Below, piece by piece: positions 1-6,762 of a DNA stretch of 43,326 bases. This DNA comes from an uncultured bacterium (GTDB lineage: Bacteria; Verrucomicrobiota; Kiritimatiellia; PWTM01): NCBI GenBank assembly GCA_938005705.1, contig CALLML010000018.1, positions 1 to 43,326 on the forward strand, given 5' to 3'. Position 1 is the first letter of the stretch; each line of letters begins with the position of its first letter. The notes under the pieces are model-generated. The model saw nothing but the letters and a program-made list of their open reading frames with translations, was not told where the DNA came from and did not search any database. Both the position numbers and the translations under genes were made by a program.

Positions 1-11
1 GGCGACAGTCC

Positions 12-782
12 TCATGCCTCTTTTTCCTCGCCGGCGAGCGCGCGGCTGAGCCGTTCGGCGCCCGCCTTCACGTCCTCGATGATCCGCTTCCGGTCCTTCG
101 CGTTCGCCCCCCCCGTCTCATGGAGACTGACGCCGAGCGCCGCCACGCACTGGCCGGACGCCGCCCGCACAGGCGCGGCTACGCGGTAGGGGCGATCGGC
201 CGCGACGCGCACAAAGCCTTGGCGGCGCGCCTCCGCCAAAAAGGCCTCCAGACGGCGTTCCGATCCCCATGGGGCCTTTCCGAACTCGGCGAACGGATGG
301 CGGCGGCGATACGCAGACGTCTCGCTCAGGGGCCAGAAGGCCAGATAACACAAGCTCACCGCGGTCGCGTACGGCGGCATCGTCCAGTGCGGGGCGCGTT
401 CCAGCAGGGTCGGCATCGTCGTATCCATCCGCAGCATGACCACGAGTTCGCCGCCCACAGGTTCGGCGAGAATGATCGTCGCGTCCGGCCAGCGTTGCGC
501 TAATTCGACGAAGAGCTTCGCGCCCTCGCGGACCAACCGCCGCCGTTCGCCCTGCCGAGCCAGCCGCAACGCGGCCAAACCCAGCCGATAACGCACGGGC
601 GCGTCGCTCTTGTCGAGATATCCGCGCAGGGTCAGCGTCCGCGCCAGATTGAACGCTGTCGGAGGCCGTACGTCGAGCCGCTCGGCGAGCGCGGCCAGCG
701 CCAGACCGTCCTCCGACTCCGCCACCGCTTCCAGGATCGTCAGTCCGCGTTCCAACGCCTGTACCGTATCTCGTCCCGCCAT
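12..782 (-). CDS. IclR-family transcriptional regulator
   Basis: A 256-residue IclR-type repressor/activator. Residues about 8-65 form the N-terminal winged helix-turn-helix (ALERGLTILEAV, then AALAERLDVRPPTAFNLART as the recognition part). Residues about 80-250 form the GAF-like effector domain, with the usual late MARTINI-like segment RVAAPVRAASGQCVAALGVS. The length is normal for the family. The ATG at 782 is preceded by AAGGA about 10 bases upstream. Three alternating ATTCATC/GATGAAT half-sites lie at 788-815 and overlap this ribosome binding site, which suggests autoregulation. The ligand and target genes cannot be read from the window; the next gene upstream points the same way but is separated by 100 bases. 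Family is sure, regulon unknown. Confidence 0.93.
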   Translation of the reverse strand: MAGRDTVQALERGLTILEAVAESEDGLALAALAERLDVRPPTAFNLARTLTLRGYLDKSDAPVRYRLGLAALRLARQGERRRLVREGAKLFVELAQRWPDATIILAEPVGGELVVMLRMDTTMPTLLERAPHWTMPPYATAVSLCYLAFWPLSETSAYRRRHPFAEFGKAPWGSERRLEAFLAEARRQGFVRVAADRPYRVAAPVRAASGQCVAALGVSLHETGGANAKDRKRIIEDVKAGAERLSRALAGEEKEA

Positions 783-787
783 AATAT

Positions 788-815
788 ATTCATCCTTGAT
801 GAATCTTCATTCATC
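788..815 (-). promoter_or_regulatory. Putative IclR autoregulatory operator
   Basis: ATTCATC (788-794), GATGAAT (798-804) and ATTCATC (809-815) form two adjacent perfect inverted repeats sharing the middle half-site, with 3- and 4-base centres. They begin six bases upstream of the IclR start codon and cover its ribosome binding region. A further short palindrome ATTCGAAT follows at 819-826. IclR proteins commonly bind palindromes near their own promoter; binding by this protein is inference. Confidence 0.55.
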
Positions 816-882
816 CTAATTCGAATCGGGGTTTTTCGTCAACCGCAAAGCGGCGAGGGAAACGCGATCCGATGCGCCGAGG

Positions 883-2202
883 TCACGCCGGGCCGGCGAC
901 GGCGGCGGAATCGCCGAGGACGGCGCGAGCGCCGCGCGCGTCCGCCGCGACGATCCGCACACGGGCAATGCGTCCGCCCCATTCCGGTCCGGCGGCGAAC
1001 GCGACGGGGATATAGCGGCCGCAATAGCCGCGCCATCGGTTTCGGCGCGCGGATCGTGTCTCGGCAAGGACGTCCACCGTCTCGCCGATGAAGGCTTCGT
1101 GAAAAGCGGCGGTCAGCCGCTCAGACTCCGCTTTTAGTTGTGCCGCTCGCTCTCGCACCGCCGCCATCGGGACCGTGGGTTTCATCTGGGCCGCGGGGGT
1201 CCCCGGACGAGGAGAAAAGCGGAAGATGTGGATACGCGAAAAGCCCATGGTTTGCGCGAAACGGACCGTGGCCTCAAAATCCGCCTCCGTCTCGCCAGGG
1301 AAACCAACGATCACGTCCGTGGTGACGGCCGGACGATCCAACGCCCGGCGCAGACGCTCCACCGCGGCGGCAAAGGAGGCCGTCGTATAACCGCGCTTCA
1401 TCCGCCGTAACACGGAATCGGAACCGGACTGCAACGGCAGATGCGCATGCGGCGCCATTTTTGGAGAGGTTCGCCACGCATCGAGCAGCTCGTCGGTCAA
1501 TTCCGCCGGATGCAGACTCGACAGCCGCAGCCGCCTCACGGATTCAATGTGATCGAGCCGTCGGATGACATCCGCCAGGGTCGGTCCGCCGTTGCGGCCA
1601 TAGAGACCCACACATACGCCGGTGATCACCAGCTCGGCGTGGCCGGCTTTCGACAGCGCTTTCGCCTCCGCCTCGATCTCATCGAGCGGGCGATCGCGGG
1701 GCGGCCCGCGCAGCCGGGGGACGACGCAATAGGCGCAGCCGAGATCGCACCCGTTCTGCGCCTGGACGAAAGCGCGGGCGCGGCCGGCGAAGCGACGAAG
1801 CGGCGCTTTCCGATCTTCGCCCATGGCCGACGATTCCGCCACGCCGATTTGGTGGAGGGTTTCCTTCAGGCGTTTGTTCCAATCGGGGCCGGCGGGGATG
1901 ACGGCCCCGATGCCGGTTTCGATCGACTGAACGAACTCCGGCGCCGCCGCGCAGCCGCTGAGAATCACCCGCGAAACACCGCAGGACCGTCGCGCGCGCT
2001 GCAGCGACTGCCGCAGCGCCTCGGCGGTGACCGCGCATCCATGAACGACGACGATCTCCGGCGTCATTTCCGCGGATGCGGGACTCCATCCGGCATCTTC
2101 AAGAGATTGGCGGATTTGCTGCGCTTCGTGCTGGTTGACCTTGCAGCCGAGGACCTCGACGGCGAACGTGCGGGGCGCGGAGCGCGGGACGAGCGTGGTC
2201 AT
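883..2202 (-). CDS. mtaB: tRNA t6A37 methylthiotransferase MtaB
   Basis: A 439-residue radical-SAM methylthiotransferase that converts t6A at tRNA position 37 to ms2t6A. The N-terminal UPF0004 domain has its three cluster cysteines in VLGCKVNQHE, VVHGCAVT and ILSGCAA. The radical SAM triad is in NGCDLGCAYCVVPRLRG (CxxxCxxC). The C-terminal TRAM-like region runs from about residue 370 (GETVDVLAETRS). GCKVNQ and the length near 430 favour MtaB over MiaB or RimO. The start ATG overlaps the stop of the upstream YdjY-like gene (ATGA), so the two are translationally coupled. TsaD, which makes the t6A substrate, is encoded elsewhere in the window (24035-25084). Confidence 0.9.
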   Translation of the reverse strand: MTTLVPRSAPRTFAVEVLGCKVNQHEAQQIRQSLEDAGWSPASAEMTPEIVVVHGCAVTAEALRQSLQRARRSCGVSRVILSGCAAAPEFVQSIETGIGAVIPAGPDWNKRLKETLHQIGVAESSAMGEDRKAPLRRFAGRARAFVQAQNGCDLGCAYCVVPRLRGPPRDRPLDEIEAEAKALSKAGHAELVITGVCVGLYGRNGGPTLADVIRRLDHIESVRRLRLSSLHPAELTDELLDAWRTSPKMAPHAHLPLQSGSDSVLRRMKRGYTTASFAAAVERLRRALDRPAVTTDVIVGFPGETEADFEATVRFAQTMGFSRIHIFRFSPRPGTPAAQMKPTVPMAAVRERAAQLKAESERLTAAFHEAFIGETVDVLAETRSARRNRWRGYCGRYIPVAFAAGPEWGGRIARVRIVAADARGARAVLGDSAAVAGPA

Positions 2203-3536
2203 TCGGCGAAGAAATATACGATGGGATGCGTGGAAAGCGCCGGACGAACGAATTGCCGCAGCACGGCGTAGGGCAGGTCGCCCGGTGCGAAGACCAGAAT
2301 GACGGAAAGGCCTCCAGAGCCTTGTTCGTTCAGCACTGTTCGCAGCGCCTCCGGCGTCGGGACGGCAAAGCGCTCTTCGACGAACTCCGGCGGACCGTCG
2401 GCCTCATCCGATTTGCGCGTGACGCGGATAAGGTCGCCCGTCAAACCGCCATTCTCCGTGCGGCGCAGCCGTAGCTCCCACGGCTGGGCCGGCCGCCGCG
2501 CGCGTTCGCGAAAGGCGGGATTGGGAAGAAACGCGCGATAGAACAGCTCTCCGTCCGGCGGTGGCTCCACCCGCACGATGTCCCGATCCGACAACTGTTG
2601 CACGAGGGCGGCTGCAGCGCCGAGCCGTTTGAGCGCCAGGTCTTCCGCGAACGAGATCGCGGCAAACACGCGTGTATCGGCCTTGAGATAGGGGTGCAAG
2701 GCATCGGCTATGGCTTCGGCCTCACGATGGGGACCGCTGGTCGCGCCGTTGATCGTTAGCTCCACGGCGACGCCATCGCCGCCGTCCGGCGCGAAGTGCA
2801 GACGGGCGTTCGATTCGAACGGAGGGCCGTCGGGCCGGGCGGGACGAAACTCAAAAACCAGTGGTTGTTTTTCACGCCAGCCGAGCGCGCCATTCATGTA
2901 TTGAAAATCATACAACTCCTCTTTCGAACCCTGGCGTGGAATGTCGAGCACCGCGGTCGTTTCATTGAACGCCGGCAGGATCGCCATGGGGTCGAACGTG
3001 TCGGCCGCGTAGGCCTCGCTTTCGTCTTCCTGTTTTACGCGCACGGAGCCTGTGAAGACAAAACCCATCGGGGGCAGGCATTGGTTAGTGCGGCGGTCCA
3101 CGATGGCCTCTTCGGCGTGCGCACGGCGGCGGATGGTTTTGCCGTCGGCGTCGGTTTCATCCCACTCGACGAACACCTCCACGCGAGGTCCACGGGCCCA
3201 GAAACTCAATCGGGCCGGGTTGTAAGGGCGGCCGGGTCGCAGGCCGATGAACTCGAGGGCCGCATGGACATCGCTCGGCGCCGCGCGGGAAATCGCCGCG
3301 GCCTCATAGTCGTGCCCGCTCTTCGGACCGATCAGGATGAATTCCGTCTGGATGCTTTTGTCGAGGCCGGTGGCGACGGCCTCGACGCGCACGATCCGTT
3401 CGCGGCGATCGGCGATTACGCCCGGTCTCTCGAACCGGTCAGATGTCGTCTCCTCGGTGAAGCCGTTGGCGCCTCCCATCGCCAGAGTGCCAACCAGCAG
3501 GAGCAACCCGATATGCATTCCTTGACCATGATTCAT
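2199..3536 (-). CDS. Secreted YdjY-like domain protein, function unknown
   Basis: About 445 residues. I start it at the ATG at 3536, which has GAGGGG seven bases upstream; a longer in-frame ORF reaches 3638 without a comparable site. The N-terminus (MNHGQGMHIGLLLLVGTLAMGGANG) is a signal peptide. The next 150 residues (RERIVRVEAVA, EFILIGPKSGHDYEA, DVHAALEFIGLRPG) resemble the YdjY domain known from planctomycete and verrucomicrobial secreted proteins. The C-terminal half (from about residue 230) is of unknown type and ends in a compact alpha/beta-like stretch (GSGGLSVILVFAPGDLPYAVLRQFV), reminiscent of a biopolymer-transport (ExbD-like) C-terminus. It is coupled to mtaB by a 4-base overlap. 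No catalytic motif is visible. Confidence 0.75.
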   Translation of the reverse strand: MNHGQGMHIGLLLLVGTLAMGGANGFTEETTSDRFERPGVIADRRERIVRVEAVATGLDKSIQTEFILIGPKSGHDYEAAAISRAAPSDVHAALEFIGLRPGRPYNPARLSFWARGPRVEVFVEWDETDADGKTIRRRAHAEEAIVDRRTNQCLPPMGFVFTGSVRVKQEDESEAYAADTFDPMAILPAFNETTAVLDIPRQGSKEELYDFQYMNGALGWREKQPLVFEFRPARPDGPPFESNARLHFAPDGGDGVAVELTINGATSGPHREAEAIADALHPYLKADTRVFAAISFAEDLALKRLGAAAALVQQLSDRDIVRVEPPPDGELFYRAFLPNPAFRERARRPAQPWELRLRRTENGGLTGDLIRVTRKSDEADGPPEFVEERFAVPTPEALRTVLNEQGSGGLSVILVFAPGDLPYAVLRQFVRPALSTHPIVYFFAE

Positions 3537-3667
3537 TGCACACCCCTCATCCCCGGCTTTGCCGATGCCGCCATCAAGGCGCCGTCGGCACAGGCTAACA
3601 GGCGGGCTCTCTTGCGCCAACGCAATTTCAATGGCCAACCCGCGCCGGAACCGTTTAAGTTGGGTGC

Positions 3668-4561
3668 ATGAAACCTGATACCCGTGAAGTTCCCGAGGTT
3701 CCCCCGCCCGGGTGCCGACTGCGAGTTCTCATAGACACCGACGCCGCAAACGAAATTGATGATCTTTTTGCCATCGCGCTCGCCCTGTGTTCGCCTGACC
3801 GATTTGCGGTGGAGGGATTTGTCGCAACACATTTCGGCCATCAAGGCGAAGAAGGCGGCCCCCACACCATTCGGCGATCGTATGACGCCATCCGCGAATT
3901 GCTGACCGCCGGAGGACTAGACAGCCGTTATCGGATCGAGATGGGCGGCGATCCGATGCCCTACCTCACGGTCCCCGTCGAGAGCCCCGGCGCGCGGTTT
4001 ATCATAGAACGAGCTCGCGCGGGATCGGCGGAAGACCCGCTATGGGTAGTGGCGCTCGGCGCCGCCTCCAACGTCGCTTCCGCTTTGCTGCTCGATCCCT
4101 CCATTGCGCCGAGAATTCGTCTGGTCTTCCACGCGCGTTCGGAGTGGAGCTGGCCTCACCGCAGCGAGCAATTCAACGTCGCCGGTGACATCCCCGCCGC
4201 CCGACGCATCCTCCTCTCCCCCGTGCCGCTGGTCTGGTTCGATACCGGCACACAATTGACTTGTTCGATGTCGGTGACCGAATCGCGGCTTCGACCGCTG
4301 GGCGGCATGGGCGCGTTTCTGCACGACTACCGTTTTCGCAATCCGTCGTTTCAGTCGGAAAACAAGGGGTTTTTCGATCTCGGGGACATTGCGTGGTTGA
4401 TGGATCCCTCTGTCGCGGAGAGCGAGGTTGTGGAAGTGCCGCATATGGACTTTCTGATGCGGTTCCGGTTCCGAGGCGATCTCGGTCGGATGCGACGGGT
4501 TCATTCCATCCGTCGCGAGCCGGTATGGGAATTGTTTTTCCGCCGCATGCAAGCGGCGTGA
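3668..4561 (+). CDS. Nucleoside hydrolase family (IUNH-like) protein
   Basis: A 297-residue protein of the inosine/uridine-preferring nucleoside hydrolase fold, which cleaves the N-glycosidic bond of ribonucleosides. The calcium-site motif appears as VLIDTDAANEIDD (the family form is DTDPGxDD), with VVALGAASNVASALLLDP matching the conserved LTN-ALAL region and EQFNVAGDIPAARRIL matching EFNIxxDPEAA. GDIAWLMDPS near residue 240 supplies the late calcium aspartate. The DTDxxNEIDD variant belongs to a subgroup whose substrates are poorly known, so I do not name a substrate. The ATG at 3668 lacks a strong ribosome binding site. The gene is divergent from the YdjY-like gene with 131 bases between. 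There is no signal peptide, so it is probably cytoplasmic. Confidence 0.85.
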   Translation: MKPDTREVPEVPPPGCRLRVLIDTDAANEIDDLFAIALALCSPDRFAVEGFVATHFGHQGEEGGPHTIRRSYDAIRELLTAGGLDSRYRIEMGGDPMPYLTVPVESPGARFIIERARAGSAEDPLWVVALGAASNVASALLLDPSIAPRIRLVFHARSEWSWPHRSEQFNVAGDIPAARRILLSPVPLVWFDTGTQLTCSMSVTESRLRPLGGMGAFLHDYRFRNPSFQSENKGFFDLGDIAWLMDPSVAESEVVEVPHMDFLMRFRFRGDLGRMRRVHSIRREPVWELFFRRMQAA

Positions 4562-4580
4562 CGCGCCCCTCATCAGCGCC

Positions 4581-4595
4581 GAAGCCGCCGGCTTC
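4581..4595 (+). terminator. Small hairpin after nucleoside hydrolase gene
   Basis: GAAGCC-gcc-GGCTTC is a six-base-pair stem with a three-base loop, 20 bases past the stop codon. No U-run follows, so termination is only suggested. Confidence 0.25.
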
Positions 4596-4734
4596 AGCAA
4601 CTATGGAGGTGAGGCCACTATCCCTGCCGCCCGCTCGCGCATTCCGCGACCGGCCGCAAACAGGGCGTAAAATTTCACCCGTGTTGCCACCGGCGATTGG
4701 AAAAAATGGCGCGTTGTCTCTTCTCTCTCCTGGA

Positions 4735-4753
4735 GGCCGCCATGGAGGCGGCC
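4735..4753 (+). other. Hairpin in the ssb leader
   Basis: GGCCGCC-ATGGA-GGCGGCC is a perfect seven-base-pair stem with a five-base loop, ending 11 bases before the ssb ribosome binding site (AAAGGAG, 4765-4771). It could influence ssb translation or mRNA stability. A similar hairpin with a TATGGAG loop is at 6002-6018. Confidence 0.4.
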
Positions 4754-4777
4754 GTATCCAAAAGAAAGGAGATGAAG

Positions 4778-5179
4778 ATGAGCGCGATGAATCGGGTGTT
4801 CTTGATGGGGAATCTAACGCGGGATCCCGAGTCGCGGCAGACGACGGGCGGCAAGAAGGTCTGCGTTATGGGATTGGCGGTGTCCGAACGGCGGCGCAAC
4901 GCCACCGGTGAGATGACGGAGACGGTCTGTTTCGTGGATGTGGTGGTCTGGGACAAGCAGGCGGAGGCCTGTGCTCAGTACCTGAAAAAGGGCCGACGAG
5001 TCCTCATTGAGGGCCGTCTGCAGCAGGACCGGTGGGAGACGGACAAGGGTGAAAAGCGCAGCCGCCTGCGAGTCTGTGCGGACCGCGTCCATTTTCTCAA
5101 TGGCGCGAAGGACCAGGTCGCCGGTGCCGCGGAGGATGAGCCAGAGGTCGGGGCGGATGACGCCGAGCGGCCGTTCTGA
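4778..5179 (+). CDS. ssb: Single-stranded DNA-binding protein
   Basis: About 133 residues of a single OB-fold SSB, which coats single-stranded DNA in replication and repair. The family hallmarks are MNRVFLMGNLTRDPESR, VCVMGLAVSERRRN, FVDVVVWDKQAEACAQYLKKGRRVLIEGRLQQDRWE and RLRVCADRVHFL. The tail is short and acidic and ends DDAERPF, matching the DDxxPF tip that binds partner proteins. I chose the ATG at 4778 because AAAGGAG lies six bases upstream; an upstream in-frame ATG at 4697 would add a low-quality extension and ATG 4787 is an alternative. The unknown gene at 5194 follows after 14 bases, so the two are probably cotranscribed. Confidence 0.93.
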   Translation: MSAMNRVFLMGNLTRDPESRQTTGGKKVCVMGLAVSERRRNATGEMTETVCFVDVVVWDKQAEACAQYLKKGRRVLIEGRLQQDRWETDKGEKRSRLRVCADRVHFLNGAKDQVAGAAEDEPEVGADDAERPF

Positions 5180-5193
5180 GGGAACCTCTGAAC

Positions 5194-5739
5194 ATGAAAG
5201 AGCACACCGCAGAAACGACGGCCTTGCGCGCGCCGTATCCGGGACGGTTGGTCTTCTACCATCCCAACGCGGCGGGAACCGGAAGCGCCCTGCGCGTGGA
5301 ACTGCGACTGAGCGCGAATGCTTACGACCGGTACGACTGTTTCTTTCTGGAAATGGCGGGGCAAATAGCCGCCAATAACCGGAAACAGGGTGCGCCGGCA
5401 CAGTTCGACTGGGAAAACCGCCTCACCGTAAAGCTCGACTTCAACGACGTGTGCGAATGGCTGTTGGTGCTCGAGGGGCGTAAGGATCGCGCGGGTGGGG
5501 CCACAGGCAACGGGCTCTATCATCAGACGGCGGAATCGAGCACCTTGATTGAGTTGCGGCGCGACGCGGAGCGCGGCGGTTATCTGCTCGGCCTCTCGCG
5601 CAAAAGCCGGGACGGGACGGCATCGGTGGATCGCCGTCGTATGCTGCTTTCGGAGGCCGAAGCCGTGGGTTTGCGCTGCGTGTTCCAGATCGGCCTATTT
5701 TTCATGGTTTTCGCGCGCAACCTCCGGATTAGCCTGTGA
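5194..5739 (+). CDS. Conserved-looking unknown protein cotranscribed with ssb
   Basis: A 181-residue protein that I do not recognise. It has no signal peptide and no clear transmembrane helix. It is built of alternating short beta-like and helical stretches: PGRLVFYHPN, LRVELRLSANAY, NRLTVKLDFNDVCEWLLVLEG, STLIELRRD, YLLGLSRKS, LLLSEAEAVGLRCVFQIGLFFMVFA. The pattern of a beta sheet followed by a C-terminal helix, together with the position 14 bases after ssb, recalls small nucleic-acid-binding folds such as PUR/Whirly, but that is a guess from pattern only. Codon usage and GC look like the neighbours. It may work with SSB on single-stranded nucleic acid; nothing catalytic is visible. Confidence 0.7.
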   Translation: MKEHTAETTALRAPYPGRLVFYHPNAAGTGSALRVELRLSANAYDRYDCFFLEMAGQIAANNRKQGAPAQFDWENRLTVKLDFNDVCEWLLVLEGRKDRAGGATGNGLYHQTAESSTLIELRRDAERGGYLLGLSRKSRDGTASVDRRRMLLSEAEAVGLRCVFQIGLFFMVFARNLRISL

Positions 5740-5963
5740 GAGGAGGAGAAAGGCAAGTCGCCGGATAGAAGAGAAAACCTCCGAATCCTGATTGGATGGT
5801 GGTCGGATCTCCATTCGCGCATGCGGAATGGTTTTCGATGGGGCCATGTTTGATGCCATAGGCGGAGGGACGGGTTTTCACGCAGGCAAAATGGAAAAAT
5901 TTACCTTCCCTTAACAAAAAAGTCTGCTCGGCTGAAAAAATGCTTAACACGGAGGGCGTTATA

Positions 5964-5979
5964 TGGCGCGTGGATTGCA
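5964..5979 (+). promoter_or_regulatory. Sigma-54-type promoter
   Basis: TGGCGCGTGGATTGCA fits the RpoN consensus TGGCRYRNNNNTTGCW at every defined position, with GG (-24) and GC (-12) separated by exactly ten bases. Transcription would start near 5990, giving a leader of about 115 bases before the ATG at 6104. An A/T-rich stretch 20-80 bases upstream could host an enhancer-binding activator or a DNA-bending protein. It has not been tested whether RpoN exists in this genome. Confidence 0.6.
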
Positions 5980-6001
5980 GGGATGGTGTCGATCGCTCTG
6001 A

Positions 6002-6018
6002 GGCGCTATGGAGGCGCC
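6002..6018 (+). other. Leader hairpin with TATGGAG loop
   Basis: GGCGC-TATGGAG-GCGCC is a five-base-pair perfect stem located just after the predicted sigma-54 start site. The ATGGAG loop core is shared with the ssb leader hairpin at 4735-4753. Confidence 0.35.
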
Positions 6019-6103
6019 GGTGGTCGGCCGGCAATCCGGAAGAGGTCGCAAATTTTCCGTCGGACGGCGTGAAGGCGACCTGGAAAGAAAGGGAGTGTGA
6101 GGT

Positions 6104-6688
6104 ATGAAAAAAATCATCATTGTGACGACCATGGCGACGGCTCTGGCGGGATCGTGGGTCTGGGCGCAGGGCACCGCCCCCCGAGTGGTGCCGAAGGGCA
6201 ATGAAGAGCGCGGCAAGCGTTTCGAATTTGAGGAGCGTATAGGTAGAGGCCGTGAATGGGCGCCCGGCCAACAGCGCCGTGAATTCAAACCGGAGGAGAT
6301 GCGCGAGCGGATGCGGCAGTTCATGGGGGCGCGCGTGAAGGAACGGCTGCGGGCCTCCGATGACGAATGGGCGGTTATCGAGCCCCTGCTCGACCGGGTT
6401 CATAAACTGCGGCGTCAGATACGTGCCGGCAACTGGATGATCGGGCGCGAGCTTCGTCATGCGGAGGAGGGTGTGGAACCCAGCGCGGTGCAGAAGGCCG
6501 CCGACGCGCTGCGGCAATCGGTCGGCGATGAGGCCGCGGCGATCGAAACCGTCAAGGCCCGTCTCGATGAGCTGCGGGCCGCACGCGCGGCCGCCGAAGC
6601 CGATCTGAAGAAGGCGCTGGAGGAGTTGCGCGCGGTGCTGACGGTGCGCCAGGAGGCCGAGCTCGTCCTCATGGGCGTGCTGGACTGA
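6104..6688 (+). CDS. Spy/CpxP-like periplasmic helical protein
   Basis: A 194-residue exported protein. MKKIIIVTTMATALAGSWVWAQG is a clear Sec signal peptide with cleavage after VWA. The mature part is almost entirely charged helix: EEMRERMRQFMGARVKERL, then WAVIEPLLDRVHKLRRQI, and a long coiled-coil-prone C-terminus with many Glu/Lys/Arg and Ala. This layout resembles the periplasmic Spy/CpxP/heavy-metal-sensor superfamily, but the diagnostic LTxxQ motifs are not seen. It lies 74 bases upstream of gspE, with a strong hairpin between, and downstream of a sigma-54-type promoter. A chaperone or stress-buffering role next to the secretion operon is inference. Confidence 0.72.
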   Translation: MKKIIIVTTMATALAGSWVWAQGTAPRVVPKGNEERGKRFEFEERIGRGREWAPGQQRREFKPEEMRERMRQFMGARVKERLRASDDEWAVIEPLLDRVHKLRRQIRAGNWMIGRELRHAEEGVEPSAVQKAADALRQSVGDEAAAIETVKARLDELRAARAAAEADLKKALEELRAVLTVRQEAELVLMGVLD

Positions 6689-6706
6689 GTTCCGCGGTTT
6701 TTCTCT

Positions 6707-6740
6707 GCCCGGTCCGCGCCCTGCGGGACGCGGACCGGGC
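6707..6740 (+). terminator. Strong hairpin between the Spy-like gene and gspE
   Basis: GCCCGGTCCGCG (6707-6718) and CGCGGACCGGGC (6729-6740) form a perfect 12-base-pair stem with a 10-base loop, followed by CCTTTGTC. The T-run is weak, so it may be a partial terminator or an RNA-processing or stability element that sets different levels of the Spy-like protein and the T2S proteins. Confidence 0.55.
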
Positions 6741-6762
6741 CCTTTGTCACGGAGACTCCGCC

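Larger units (their letters stand above)
5740..6103 (+). other. 364-base regulatory-looking gap upstream of the secretion operon
   Basis: No credible ORF. The stretch holds an A/T-rich run around 5885-5950, which is unusual for this GC-rich window, then the sigma-54-like site at 5964-5979, a hairpin at 6002-6018, and a ribosome binding site (GGGAGTGTGAGG) before the ATG at 6104. It reads as the control region of the Spy-like gene and possibly of the T2S operon behind it. Confidence 0.5.
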
